This document shows, piece by piece, positions 10,401-22,608 of a stretch of DNA of 64,000 nucleotides. Location: assembly GCA_005784505.1 (NCBI GenBank), contig VCAZ01000045.1, positions 421,501 to 485,500 on the forward strand, read 5' to 3'. The position numbers and the translations under genes were made by a program. The notes under the pieces are model-generated. The model ran no database searches and was not told the origin of the DNA. It was given only the letters and a program-made list of their open reading frames with translations. The number at the start of each line of letters is the position of its first letter. Position 1 is the first letter of the stretch. Source of the DNA: Bagarius yarrelli. Its lineage: Eukaryota > Chordata > Actinopteri > Siluriformes > Sisoridae.

Positions 10401-12918
10401 TGTCCTTATACGGATTACATTTATAAACCTTTAATTTATTATGTACCGTCAAATTAATTTATTAGCTGGTATAGCAGCTTCTCTCTTTTATTTCTTTTTT
10501 TTGTTTCTATGAATTTGGTGAATCTGCTGAATAAAGAGTTGGTTTGTTCGTTTTGTTTTTTTTTTTTTTTTTTGTTAACCAGAGTTGCCCCAGGCGTATG
10601 TATGTTAATCAGCGCAAACTGGACCATGAAGTGAAGACGCTGCAGGTGCAGGCATCCCAGTTTGCTAAACAGACCTCCCAATGGATCAGCATGGTGGAAA
10701 ACTTCAACCAGGCGTTAAAGGTACAGTATCATTGCTGTCATTCGCATAAATTGCGCTTAGCATGTCTATGTAAAAAACCCCTAAAGACACCGCATTACTG
10801 ATGCATACTACTGTGGAAGGAAGCTATCCCCCAAAATATAGTTTCGTGTAATTCGGTTGAATTATTTTTATTTTTAATAATTATTCATGCTTGAATTTGA
10901 GAGGCGAATAAATAATTTGCCAGTAGTTTCTTAGGAAATTCTCCCTAGGCAAGATTTTGTTATGAGTTCTATTCATAGCATCATAAGTTTGTGTAGCGCC
11001 TTAGTTATTTGTGCTGTTTTGCGTTAGCGCTAAAGAGCTCACTCATCCTCTGAATATCAAACTAACCTGTTAATCTTGTGTTTTAATACTGTTTTATTTC
11101 CGGATGCTGTCTTTGCAATGGATTAAAAACAGTCTGTGTTTTTTTTTTCTTTTTCCTTAGTATGAAAATCTGAATACACAAGATGTTAACCATAAAACTG
11201 CAGTTTTTTTTAAAATACATTTTACATTTACAGCATTTGGCAGACGCTCTTATCCGAAACGAGAATAAAAAGAGAGATGAAGTTATTTATACAAAATGTC
11301 CGATCGGTCACACTAGCCTTACCCATGGGCATTTACTTAAAGGAGAAGTGAATGCATCCAAAATGTGACATCCAAAATGTCAGTACTGTAATAAAACACA
11401 TACTTTTGCAATCTTCTATTTTTAATGTCATAAGACGACGCTTTTTATCAGGATGACCTGGAATTGTAGAATTCTTAACAAAAATAAATAAAAAAAAAAA
11501 CTTTTTCAGATCCTACATTTGATATTATATTTTATTGTTACTGATGTATTTTATTGTTATGCACCTGTTTTATTTATAAACTATTTAATTTTTTTATTAG
11601 TTTTGCCTTGAAATAGCCACTGAAGCTGATATGGCAATAATTAATAAACCTTCATTCAGGGGCCCAGCAGTGTCAGCTCGAGAATCGAACCCTGATACTC
11701 CGATTATCAATCCTACACCTTAACCACTGCACTACCACATCCCGTTAACCTAGATAGAGTGTCGTCTTGGTAGAAATGGTATAAAATGCAATGTTTAACT
11801 AACATTTTGATTAACTAAGATTTGATTTTGTATCAGTTTTTTCAATTGGATGACCGGTATCTTCAAAATGTTAAATTATAGTAGCACATTTCATGCTCTT
11901 GTTTTTCGACTAACGATATATTAACTTTTTGGAGTTACCTTATGACTGCATAACCCCGAAAAGTATACGTGGCTAAGAAAACATAATATTAATGTAACGC
12001 ACATCTTTTTTCTCATAAGCTACTGTGGGCTACTTCAGAGCGCATCATAGGAAGGTGTAGCTATATCGACGTACAAAGGTTGTCTGTACTCTGACCACAT
12101 AATGTATAACCTATAAACATTTAACCTATTCTAGTCACTCATTGCCAGCATTGTCTCTCGCCTACAAAAGCCTAAATGCCATCTTTGCTAATTTTCAGGT
12201 CATGCCTTTAGGTTTATTGGATTAGGTGTCCTGTAACTGAAAGAATCTTTTGTCTCTGGTAAGATTAAGTCTGTCCTCATAGATAACTGTTTGCAAATCC
12301 CAACCCAAGCCATTTTTAATGAGAAAGATTTGTAATCTTACCATACAAACAATTTGTAATTAGAAGAATGCAACGCACACATGTGTGTCAGCCTGGGAAA
12401 TAACTTCACCTCATCATAAGTGACTCTTTTACATTTCAAAAGTACACTTGAATCAGAACAGAGAAAATAAGCCCCCAGAGGCAGTTTCCCAGCGATGACC
12501 TTGTCTTCTAGAGAACTGCACCCCCTCGACTGAGCCTGGTTTCTCCTAAGGTTTTTTCCTCTCTAATATGTCACAGATGAAGTTTTGGTTTCTTGCCGCT
12601 GTTGCTTCTGGCTTGCTTAGTTGGGGACTTTTAATTTACAGATATTAATTAAAAGACTTAAAGAGTGTTTTTAAGTTATTGTCTTATTTGATTTGATTCT
12701 GTAAATCTTTATTGTAAAAAAGCGCTATAGAAAGAATGGTGACCTGACTTGACTCGACTAGGCCACAAATACCTCTGTTTATCCCCTCTTTACTAGGAAA
12801 ACCATTATTGCTTCCAAACCTTACAGAATGAGTTCAGAGTGATCGGTATCATATCACGTCATTTTTAACAAACATTTTTGACGTATATAATAAAAAATTA
12901 ACCAACTGGATCAATTAA

Positions 12919-12957
<39 letters not shown>

Positions 12958-15019
12958 TATCTATATATATTAGTTAAATGATTATAAATGACTTATTTGA
13001 TGATGTCATGTTGACACATTAGGCTGTTGTCTACACAGATGATGTAAGCTCTCTTCTTTCGAGCTTTTGATGACGGCAAAGTAACATTGCAGACATTTTG
13101 ACCGATTATCTAATTAGAATAACCTGGTATGCTTAAAAGTATTTGGACACTTTGGACACCGTTACAGCCATATGTACCTGCTCCAACCCCATGAACAATG
13201 ATACCCTTTTCTAAGAAGTGTAGGAAGGCTCGTAAGAAGGCTCTCCACTCGATTGTGCAGCGGAGCTGTGAGGATTTGTGCTCATTTTGCCACAAGAGCA
13301 TTTGCAAGATCACTAATGGTATGTGAGAAAACCGGGTGCATAAGCCAGCATTCCTGTTCATTCCAAAATTGTTCAGTGAGGTTGAGATCAGGAATCGGGT
13401 CACTCAAGTCCTTTTACACCAGTTTATGGACCTTGTTTTTCGTACACCAGTACAGGAAAACTATCTAATTACAAATACTTTTGTTCCAGTACTTAAGTAT
13501 ATTTTACATTTTTTTATTCAAAGTATCAATAAATTGTGGTACATTAACTTGATTTGTTTTCATCAAAAAGTACAAAGTGCAAGAAAAAACCCTAAATTTT
13601 TTTGCTTTTACGCTGTGAAGCATTTATTTGGGAATTATATAATGTAGTTTCTATAGATTAAATACTGAGCTAATGCCTTTTTAAAAGCTAACAATTTTTT
13701 TAAAGGTATATATTTTTTGGCATTTTTGCCTTTATTGTTATGCAGATCACAGCACAAATCCAGCTGGAATCCAGTACAAACGATTGGCACCGGTTTGGAG
13801 TTTTTTAGACAGCATGGGGTGGAAAGTGACATCACTGCCCCAATTTGTTTTTCTGAGTAGCAGAAATATATTTAACGATTATTTTAGCAGCACAAATAGA
13901 GCACAAACACCAAATTTGTGCGATTTAGATGAACTGGGGTGGAGAGTGACATCACAGCTCCTGGAAAAATTGGGCACAAATGAACTGCGCTGGTTTGGAG
14001 CAATTTGGGCAACATGGGGTGGAGAATGACGTCACACCGTCATAAAAATAATGCTCAGTATCTCAAAAACCAAACCAGCACAAACGTTAATTTCTGCAGC
14101 ACAAATTAGCACAAACGAATGGCAGAGTCTTACTGATAATTTTTTAAGGGCTGCCTACTTCACGGAGGTATGTTTATTGCCTACAAACATGTAGCCTTAT
14201 GGTGTAGGACTGTTTTACTAGGATATGTAGGTGGAAGTGGTAGCTCACGGGTTAAATTATTCGACTGCTGATTGGAAGATCGAGGGTTCAATTCCTAACA
14301 CTACTAAGCTAATCCCGCTGAGCCTCTTAGCAAGGCCCTTAACCTGCTCTGATGGATCTGTGCTGTCTTTTTTCAACAGTTTTTTTGGTTGTTGCACTTT
14401 AATTTGTGATGTAATGAATCAATGATGAGACTCAAAGAACTTTTGTACGTCGCTCTGGACAAGAAAATTATTAAAGGAAGTGGCTTAGTTTCAGGCCGTC
14501 TGCCAAATGCCAGAAATTGTAGAAGGAATTATCCAAAACCTAGAAAGATCTTTAGAAAATCACACAGCAAGCAAGCTTTAAGAATGAATACTTGGAGTAT
14601 GAAAATCTTAAGGTGGAAGTAGCTTTTTATTTTTATTTATTTTTTCAATATAGAAGGCAAACTATATTGTTGCAAACTATATTTAATATATTTTTGGTTT
14701 TAATAGAGTTGATCAGTTTTGGCCGTTTCCTAAACTTTATCTATAAATTATATCTGATTAGTTAAATACCCTTTGCCTTACTCTAAGTTACAGTCACTGC
14801 TTTAGGGTAAATAAAACAGTTTAAAATGAATATCTTACAAATCTTTCACACATTTCCATATACCTCAGATTCTATTTACTTCATCATCTTTGCCCGTATC
14901 TTCTGTATTAGGAAATTGGTGATGTGGAGAACTGGGCGCGCAGCATCGAGATGGACATGAGGACAATCGCCACAGCTCTGGAATACGTACACAAAGGACA
15001 GATTCAGACGTCCTCCTAA
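7471..15019 (+). CDS. bloc1s1: BLOC-1 subunit 1 (GCN5L1), shared subunit of BLOC-1 and BORC
   Basis: Four exons: 7471-7531, 9434-9506, 10583-10720 (or from 10594) and 14912-15019, ending at TAA 15017-15019. The product opens MLSRLLKEHQAKQNERKEL, continues through REAVAAATCLTEALVDHLNV, and ends ENWARSIEMDMRTIATALEY plus a short tail. This is the small, wholly helical BLOC1S1 family, about 125 residues. The protein acts at endosomes and lysosomes in BLOC-1 (lysosome-related organelle cargo) and BORC (lysosome positioning); it is also linked to mitochondrial protein acetylation. Exon 3 is odd: with the expected acceptor at 10581-10582 the frame is broken by 5 extra bases, while an internal CAG acceptor at 10592-10593 restores an open frame of 122 residues but replaces the expected VAQAYV with RMYV. 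Introns 1 and 2 hold a minisatellite. An AATAAA lies 270 bases past the stop. Confidence 0.93.
7870..9180 (+). repeat. ATTGG-rich minisatellite, array 1 (bloc1s1 intron 1)
   Basis: Degenerate tandem units of about 30 bases, built on AGTGATTGGTTGTTTGGAAC and variants (TTTTTAGGGAACATTACTAA, GGTCAACTATTGGT). By eye about 34 ATTGG pentamers occur, with a higher-order period of a few units. A tRNA-type SINE interrupts it at 8325-8510. No coding potential; open frames here are repeat shadows. Confidence 0.85.
8325..8510 (+). mobile_element. SINE A copy inside minisatellite array 1
   Basis: GTGGCTCATGGTTAGGGTGT to CTCTGGATAAGGGCGTCTGC. The minisatellite resumes on both sides, so it inserted after the array formed. 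Confidence 0.85.
9498..9690 (+). repeat. Exon 2 tail plus intron flank, copy 1 of a local duplication
   Basis: The last bases of bloc1s1 exon 2 (GAATGTGGGGTAAGAGTT, spanning the splice donor) and about 180 bases of intron recur at 10163-10345. Shared landmarks are AATGAATTGAGTAAT, GTGCTGTGGACATAATCATA and CTGGGATTGCAG, then an A run. Confidence 0.8.
9695..10162 (+). repeat. ATTGG-rich minisatellite, array 2 (bloc1s1 intron 2)
   Basis: Same unit family as array 1 but more uniform: about a dozen copies of GTGATTGGTTGTTTGGGACA followed by AAACTAATCA, each near 30 bases, with occasional one- to four-base slips. About 13 ATTGG pentamers by eye. It sits between the two copies of the duplicated exon 2 tail. 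Confidence 0.85.
10163..10345 (+). repeat. Exon 2 tail plus intron flank, copy 2 (decoy splice donor)
   Basis: Second copy of 9498-9690, including GAATGTGGGGTAAGAGTTCA, so the last exon 2 codons and a GTAAGA donor are present again inside intron 2. It lacks the rest of exon 2 and an acceptor, so it is not an exon by itself. Confidence 0.75.
10583..10720 (+). CDS. bloc1s1: bloc1s1 exon 3 with apparent +5 indels
   Basis: The exon codes for NQRKLDHEVKTLQVQASQFA and on to FNQALK. At its start the sequence reads GTTGCCCCAGGCGTATGTAT and then GTTAAT. The family sequence VAQAYVNQ would need one C fewer in the C run (10588-10591) and one copy fewer of ATGT (10598-10605). Both excesses are the kind made by a homopolymer or short-repeat slip. 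The donor at 10721 is a good GTACAG. Confidence 0.75.
11218..11262 (-). mobile_element. SINE A 3' fragment
   Basis: Short match TTACAGCATTTGGCAGACGC TCTTATCC only. Confidence 0.6.
11376..12434. other. bloc1s1 intron 3, left part
   Basis: AT-rich intron with a short SINE A piece at 11655-11745 and otherwise nothing I recognise. Confidence 0.4.
11655..11746 (-). mobile_element. SINE A 5' half
   Basis: CAGGGGCCCAGCAGTGTCAG through CCTTAACCACTGCACTACCA. Confidence 0.75.
12435..12725 (+). mobile_element. LINE-type 3' tail (L2/Rex-like)
   Basis: Reads CTGAGCCTGGTTTCTCCTAA, then CTTGCCGCTGTTGCTTCTGG and ends near AAAGCGCTATAGAAAGAA, the pattern of fish L2/Rex 3' untranslated tails. No coding part remains. 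Confidence 0.5.
12920..12972. repeat. (AT)n microsatellite
   Basis: Alternating AT run in bloc1s1 intron 3, bounded by an imperfect inverted TTAACTAATATAT / ATATATTAGTTAA. Confidence 0.9.
13120..13470. mobile_element. Tc1/mariner-type MITE fragment
   Basis: Contains AAAAGTATTTGGACAC and the block TTCCAAAATTGTTCAGTGAG GTTGAGATCAGG in split form, seen in nonautonomous fish Tc1-like elements; related pieces lie at 36538 and 48084. Confidence 0.5.
13745..14120 (+). repeat. Unclassified repeat with three internal copies of GGGGTGGA-GTGACATCAC
   Basis: Three spaced copies of a motif CTGGGGTGGAGAGTGACATCAC (variants near 13815, 13937, 14014), each followed or preceded by GCACAAAT-rich sequence. 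The third reads TGACGTCAC. Family unknown. Confidence 0.5.
14230..14520 (+). mobile_element. SINE A copy, expanded by an internal insertion
   Basis: GGAAGTGGTAGCTCACGGGT and the tail GTCTGCCAAATGCCAGAAAT bracket extra bases in the 3' half. Confidence 0.75.
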
Positions 15020-15288
15020 AGTGTTCATGCGGAGGGACAACAAATTTTATTTGACGTTTAGTTTAACCCTCGACATATTTGTAAATAATGTTGCTAACTG
15101 ATGATGTATTTAGTCTGGATTATTTAGTCACCCAAACAACCCATACCGGGGCACCTTTTTTTTTTTTTTTTTTTTTTTTTTAGCATTACACTGTCTTCAA
15201 AAGGACTGATTTACAGTAGCATATGTGTTGTCATATGTTTGTGTCAGGACAGACCTTTACAGTCCTGAAGGCTCTGACAAAAGTCTTA

Positions 15289-15294
15289 AATAAA
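15289..15294 (+). terminator. Poly(A) signal of bloc1s1
   Basis: AATAAA 270 bases after the bloc1s1 stop codon, on the gene's strand. It is the first canonical hexamer in the 3' untranslated region. Confidence 0.6.
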
Positions 15295-15725
15295 GCATTT
15301 ACAAGCCAGAAGGTGACATTACCTCTCTCGTAAGTCACTTTGAATAAACATTCATAAATGTAAATGAAATGTATTAATGTTAATGTATTAGATTAGCTAG
15401 TTGCAGCATGTGTTACTGAGATTTATAAATAAGCAAGGCTGAAGGTTAAGTAAAAAAAGTGTTTTCCAGTATGTTCCAAAATGTTTTATTCCTTTTCTAC
15501 AATAGCAGTTTACTGTGTTGATAACTAAAACTTAAAAAATAAATAATTTGATTGGTAATACATGTAATGTGGAACATCGCTTACACCAGTTATTTTCTAA
15601 TATAAATTGAATTATCTATAAACTGTTGTTTGTCTCACCACCTCGTGTTTCGTCAGTTTCTCACAGTTAATAAGAAAGAAATTCTGTAAATTCTCATGTT
15701 TGTGAGAAGCTACAAAGTGTAAGAA

Positions 15726-15882
15726 GTGGGGAATTAGTAGCGCAGAGATGTTGGACCGCTAATTGGACGATTAGGGTTCGATTCCAACCACAACCAAGTT
15801 GCCACTGATTGCTCAGTTGTATAAAAGGGATCAATATAAGTCACTCTGGATGAGGGCGTCTTCCAAATGCTGTAAATGTAAA
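15726..15882 (+). mobile_element. SINE A copy
   Basis: GTGGGGAATTAGTAGCGCAG to GGCGTCTTCCAAATGCTGTA, near complete, just after bloc1s1. Confidence 0.8.
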
Positions 15883-15919
15883 TTACTTGTGAACGTATTG
15901 GCATTGAAATGGAGACGTC

Positions 15920-16832
15920 TTACATAAATGTTACTTCTCCTTGGGAAAGTTGTTCAGCCTATTGTGACTCTGTGTGCTATAACTTTTCTAAGCAATTGGA
16001 ATTTCGGAATTCCCTTTATGGAAGCTCAGAGTGGACATTTCTCCCATAGAATTCTGTTCAAAGTTATAACTTGCGAAGATAATAAGGAATTTCCACCAAA
16101 CTCCACCAAGTTGTCTCAAGGTGTCTTGTCAGATAAAGGGGCAAGTTTTGCAAACGAGTTAGGATTTCGGTTTTCCTAGAGAGGGGCAATTAAATTTTAG
16201 AAAAATTACTATTTGCTTCTCTTAATGCTTAAAATGCTCAGCAAAGTAACAGGAAGTGCATGATGGGTGCATAATGGGTTTCCTCTTAAAACTTTCCTAT
16301 AGCAAACATTACACACCTGTACTGGTTATTAGTCACTCAAATGATGTAGGTTAGTACCTGGCACCACTGTCGGTGTTACTGTTTAAAAAAATCAATCCAC
16401 ACATTCTGACCAATTCGCTTTAAGAATGTAGAAGTGTATTTTATGTGTTTATGTGTGTGAGTGTGTTTTTGTTTAACTTATAAAAGTTAGCACATTATTT
16501 GTATTTTTTGCTCTAATACTATGGAAGGTTTGCCAAAAAATGACAGCTTGCAGCTAAAATGTTGTTTATGTAAAACTCAAATTATGATTACTAAATAATA
16601 TTTATTAACTTTATTATAAGGGTTAGAGTGGAATAAAATCTAAAAAAAATAATATTCAATTAAAATCTTAATTAAAATTGAGAGGAGCAGTGGTAGGCCT
16701 GGCCGGGTAAAAATTTAGTAAGTATTTAGTATTTAATTATATTGTATAGCTTGGCTAGACTTTTTATCCATATTATATATAAGTATATATAAATAAGTAA
16801 AAATCTTAGAAAAATAAGTAAAATATACAAAA

Positions 16833-16882
<50 letters not shown>

Positions 16883-17395
16883 TTTTGTATATTTTACTTA
16901 TTTTTCTATAATATAACTATTATAGATATATATAACTATTATATATAATATTTTAATAGGCGCATATATATAAGATTTTCTGTGAATGCCACTGACATAA
17001 TGTTAATAAAACAATAAAAGTACATTTTCTTTTATAATGAACCTTGCTTATTAATAGAATATTCATATTTATGTATAATGAAAATTATTAGTATGCCCTG
17101 CCCTCTTAAAAGCACACTGATGAGCTTCACTGTGTTGGGTGGCTGTTCCAAGTATCTTACAACCACAGTTTAATAATTTCATTGTCTGTGTGAAATCTAT
17201 GAAATGTAAAAAAACACCACTTAGAATCTTAAATATGCTCGTAAATAAATAAATACTTTTAAATGAGAATGCATAGAAACACTATTACATGACCAACACA
17301 CCATGTGATAAAAAAAAAATCCAAATATTTGATTGTTTTTCTTGAATAATAAAATACAATTTTCTGAATTATTTAATAATACACAAATCATATGT
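15920..17395. other. Intergenic tract between bloc1s1 and rdh5, left part
   Basis: AT-rich, with the palindrome at 16808-16907. A 250-base open stretch at 15928-16179 has no recognisable protein similarity and I do not call it a gene. Confidence 0.4.
16808..16907. repeat. Perfect 27-base inverted repeat around an (AT)n core
   Basis: Left arm 16808-16834 (begins AGAAAAATAAGTAAAATATA) is the exact reverse complement of right arm 16881-16907. The 46 bases between are an AT run, so the whole 100 bases form one palindrome. Confidence 0.9.
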
Positions 17396-17573
17396 TGGTG
17401 GCTCATGGTTAAGGTGTTGGACTACCAAGCTGAGATGTGGGGCTCGATTCCCAGCTTAACCAAGCCACCAAGGCCCCTGAGTAAGGCCCTTAACCCCTAA
17501 TTGCTCAGCCGTATAAATGAGATAAATGTAAGTCGCCCTGGATGAGGGCGTCTGCCGAATGCTGTACATGTAA
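17396..17573 (+). mobile_element. SINE A copy
   Basis: GGTGGCTCATGGTTAAGGTG to GGGCGTCTGCCGAATGCTGT, near complete. Confidence 0.85.
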
Positions 17574-18393
17574 ATGATATGCAAATCTCAATCCATTTCG
17601 ATAACTATAGTTCCATCCATTTAGCTCGATATTCTCTCAAGAGTGTGTGTTATGCTCACCGCTTCCAGAAAGGCAAGACCACAAATACAAAACCACAAAT
17701 ACTGGTTTCATTTTGTTTCTAAAAAAAAATCATCATCATTCATTTTTAAAAAATATTTCTTATTTATAGCCTTTATAAATATGCATATTGCAGTGGTGCT
17801 TTGTTTCTGTGTTATTACATAAGATCGATCTGGATTTATTTATTTACCTCTCACGTGCTTAACAGATTTTTTTTTAAGTCCCACTGAGTTTCTGATCTGC
17901 TTTTTCTCCTTGTACATAGTTCTCTTATTTAGAACAAAGAGTTCTTACACACAGCAATGGAATTGACCCGCTTGTTCTTTAATGGGTTAATGTTCAAGGC
18001 CCTGACATTATCGTATCTGCTGTTATATTTAAAACCTCACAGTCTCACTAGTCTTAAACATTTAGGATATTTAATAGTTTTTAACAAAAATCATTCTTGA
18101 GCTAAAGAGGTTACATTTTCTGCTACTGCTTGAAACAACAACAACATGTAATTGCTTTTTCTGTGGATCTAAAATAAGCTTTAAAGCGATGCTGTCTTTT
18201 GAATGCAACAGATTTGATCGTATCTTAGCAAAAGACCAGCAGCCCCCAAAAAAATCGAACCTTCTGCTAAACTAAACCTTAGACTTGATTATAACATTTT
18301 TCACACCGTGCCTGTCGACCATGTTCTGTTTCCTATCTGCAGTCTATGCATTTTAAGACCTTCTGTATTCAAATAAATACATTAATATTACTG

Positions 18394-18500
18394 AGAAGTG
18401 GTAGTCTAGTGGTTAAGGTGTTGGACTGCTAAAAAGAAGATCAGGGTTTGATTCCCATCACTACCAAGATGACACTGCTGGGCCCCTTTAAATACAAACC
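18394..18500 (+). mobile_element. SINE A 5' half
   Basis: GAAGTGGTAGTCTAGTGGTT to GACACTGCTGGGCCCC; 3' half missing. Confidence 0.75.
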
Positions 18501-18895
18501 TTACAACCCCAGGAAAAAAAATAGTCTTTTAAAATATGAATACACCCCCTACACGGTCATGACACTCACATCCATCTCCATTCATACCTGTCGCCCCCCT
18601 GATCTGTAAAACCTGCCTACATTCCCTGTCTGGCTTTTTATGCTTGCCTGAATGCTACCTTTCACAGGGGATACCTACTTAATATGTACTAAATTCTTTA
18701 CCCAGCCAGGCCTACCACTGCTCGTCTCATAAGCACCCTCAACCCCCTGGCCACCTACTGATACTTTACAGTCAACCACACCGCCTATACAGTCACCCAG
18801 ACTACTTATCCTGAACTCTTCTGCCTATTATATAAGCATTAGGAATTTCAGTTCTGGAATCTGTTTTCATTTCATTCTGTCTTCATCCTCACTTA

Positions 18896-19672
<777 letters not shown>

Positions 19673-20161
19673 TAAGAAGCATTACGCATAGCTTGGAGAT
19701 TACAAATAGTGGCTCTGCTTTAAGGGATAAATCCACAGGATAAAGTCCTTTCTAAAACCTTCCCTTTCTAAGGCAGCAAGCGGACACACCGGATTTCACA
19801 CAGGACACTAAGACAAGAGACAAGGTCAGACAAATATAATTAATACTAATCAACTGAGTCTTTGGTAAAAATTGGTGTGTATTTTTTTTACAGGGAACAT
19901 TGCTGTAAATGTAGATGATCAATGAATATAATAGTCGGTCGTTTATTTTTGCTTACGAGGCTATGAGGTCAATATAACTAATATTTAATAATATTTTTGA
20001 GCCGAATATCTTTTCTCTTTGTACGTGGCGGTATTTTCATATACTTGCCTGAAACATTGGTAAACTACATTTCTGATCGGCATAACATTAGTCTCATAAC
20101 TTTCATCTTTCCTATATGAAAGGCTTTAAACCAAGCTTTAAAGGAGAAAGTTCTTCTAATG

Positions 20162-20357
20162 CAGGGGTGTCCAAACTCTGTCCTGGAGGGTTGGTGTCCT
20201 GCAGAGTTTAACTCCAACCCTAATCAAACACACCTGAAACAACTCATTAAGATCTTGCTAGGTAGACTTTAAACTTTAAACAGGTAGGGGTGTTGTGGCA
20301 AGTTCGAGCTAAACTCTGCAGGACACCCGCCCTCAAGGACCGAATTTGGACACCCCT
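20162..20357. mobile_element. Palindromic hAT-like MITE with 8-base target duplication
   Basis: Ends CAGGGGTGTCC and GGACACCCCT are inverted. The element is largely palindromic (GGTGTCCTGCAGAGTTTAAC on one side, GCAGGACACC on the other). The octamer TTCTAATG flanks it on both sides (20154-20161 and 20358-20365), the length made by hAT transposases. Same family as 50664-50842. Confidence 0.85.
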
Positions 20358-20365
20358 TTCTAATG

Positions 20366-21180
20366 TCTTTTTAAGTGATTTTCCATATTATTTGTATAGT
20401 GTTTTGCTAAAAAAAAATTTTCAGTCCACTAAAGCTAACTTTATAACACACTTGTTGTTTAAAGGTACAAAAAACTAACACAAACAGTTTTCTTAAGCAT
20501 CAAGGTTACTGTTGGCTATTGATATGTGAACATTTAACCAAACAAAGGTGTACAGTGGCGAAGATATGTACAGAAAGCTGGCACGTTTTTATTTGCACAT
20601 CTACAGTTTTCGTTAGCTTTACATTAGCGCCATTAGCTGATTTGATTCCTTGTATTTCCTCTTTGACTTTTTATATGAGACCAAAACATTTAATATGGTG
20701 GCCACAAGGAGAAAACTTGCTTCCAAGAATTTCTTATACATCTGAAGTAATAACAATGCCCCCTTGTCTTATTGGAGCTCATGATTTGTCATGTGTTCCT
20801 AAAAGACTGCTTAGTGCAAATCCCAGTGATGTCAAACTGTGATGTCCCAGTAAAGTCATACAGTACAAATATAAGTGAAGTGATTCTGTCTTTGTTTAAT
20901 ACTTATGTTCACGATATTCTTAGTGTCCCCCAATCAAGTTTTAAACTGCTGAGAAGGACAAATAATTATAATGCAAGTAAACATCTACTCCAAATGTTTG
21001 ATGAAATTCATTCCCACTTACTTTAGCTTTTACTTCGAGAAAGATGATAAATATATAGGGAATCAAATATATTCCAAATCGGTTTGATTAATTCTGAGTA
21101 ACGTATGCCTGTGGTAAATCTTTGTGGGTGAAGATTTGTTCGGGTAACATTGGCACTGATTTGAGTAGAGCTAATTTAAT
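20366..21180. other. Intergenic tract, no gene recognised
   Basis: Two overlapping open frames (20519-20842 and 20772-21026) show no domain I know and no splice context; likely chance or unknown repeat. Confidence 0.4.
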
Positions 21181-21183
21181 TGT

Positions 21184-21214
21184 GGAAGGAAGGAAGGAAG
21201 GAAGGAAGGAAGGA
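21184..21214 (+). repeat. (GAAG)n microsatellite
   Basis: About seven copies of the tetramer upstream of rdh5. Confidence 0.9.
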
Positions 21215-21781
21215 AATTAAATTTACCCATTGCACATCAAAAAAGGCCGAGGGTTAAAGGTTGCTCTGACCACTTTTGTTTTCGCAACTGTTTTCTGATT
21301 CTTTTGGCTTTCCACTTTCTTTATATCGTTCCAATACTAGGTGTTACTAACAGTTTGTTTTATAGTTCCTCATTTCTCATTCCTACTGTCAGTCTTCACA
21401 ATTACATGTGTATACAGTATATATGAGTGTATACATACATTCTAAGCTATGGTTATTATGTCAGGTTTGTTTCGGTTCTTTTTCCTGCTTACTGGTTCCA
21501 AGTGGTTTTTTTTTCTGGTTGATTTCCTGGTTCCTGGTTATGGATTTTTTCATATGAATGTGTGTGTGTGTGTGTTCTTTCTTATGCTTCCACTTCCACA
21601 AACACTCCCTTTAAAACACTGACTGGAATTCTACTGGCATGTACTGTAAGTTATTAGCATGGTATGCTTGAAGTTCCACAGATTACAAAAAAAATGTTAG
21701 GATTTAGTTTTATTATATTTATGACGGATCTGTGTGTGTCACGTATATCTTTTTATTGGGATTGTACAGTAAGCGTATTAC

Positions 21782-21784
<3 letters not shown>

Positions 21785-21827
<43 letters not shown>
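21785..21827 (+). repeat. (GA)n microsatellite
   Basis: About 21 GA dinucleotides followed by short CA motifs, 760 bases before rdh5 exon 1 coding part. Confidence 0.95.
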
Positions 21828-21830
<3 letters not shown>

Positions 21831-22608
21831 CACACACAAACACACATGGTCTACACTGTTATCTTCAACATGAATACAGTAGAGAGCACACAATATTACC
21901 CAGATAATTGTGTAAGTTGTTACATTAATTATTATATATTACAATAAAAGTTGTTGCATTGTATATTGATTGTAATGTGATTCAGTATTGACTTATTTAT
22001 AAGTTGTTTTCTCAATAAGTAGATAAAATGTAAAAATATTGAAAAATGTAATTCCTGGGGAAAAATATGATTCTGAAAATGGCCTTGATTTAGATCTGAT
22101 TATGTTAATAGTAATAAATTTAACCATTCGTACCAAATAAGTACGAAATTTTTTTTTGCGTAAGTAAGTAATTAGCATATGTAAATAATAAGACAGTTTT
22201 ATGTACCTTGAGCATTTCAAGAAACACAATCGTCACTAAAAATAATCCTATGCTTTGGGTCTGGTGTGTTTTTTTAAGGTCTAAGCGCTAGCAAGTTATC
22301 AAAGCTAACAATGCCATAGCACTAACTAACAAAACTTTAGCGTTAAGGGGCACAAGCTAAAATTAAGCTACCTACTGACCCGATAGTCAATAATAAATGC
22401 TCTGCTGACATGTGGGTGAAGTGACCTAGTAAATGACAGGCTCTTATAAAGTAATGAGATAACTAACCATGTTATCTATTATAAAGAAACAGAAACATGT
22501 TTTATTAAAAATGTATTTTTTGCTTTTTAAATAAATAAATCTTTGTTGACATCATAAAATTTTAATTCATATCATTATTTTCCACAGGAAAAACTTTCAG
22601 GACTTTCC

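Noticed and set aside
15928..16179. 83-codon frame after bloc1s1
   Set aside because: No homology recognised; starts at the edge of a SINE.
18390..18500. tRNA gene
   Set aside because: The tRNA-like box belongs to a SINE A head; no full cloverleaf.
20519..21026. Two overlapping frames of 107 and 84 codons
   Set aside because: No similarity to a known family and no consistent splice signals.
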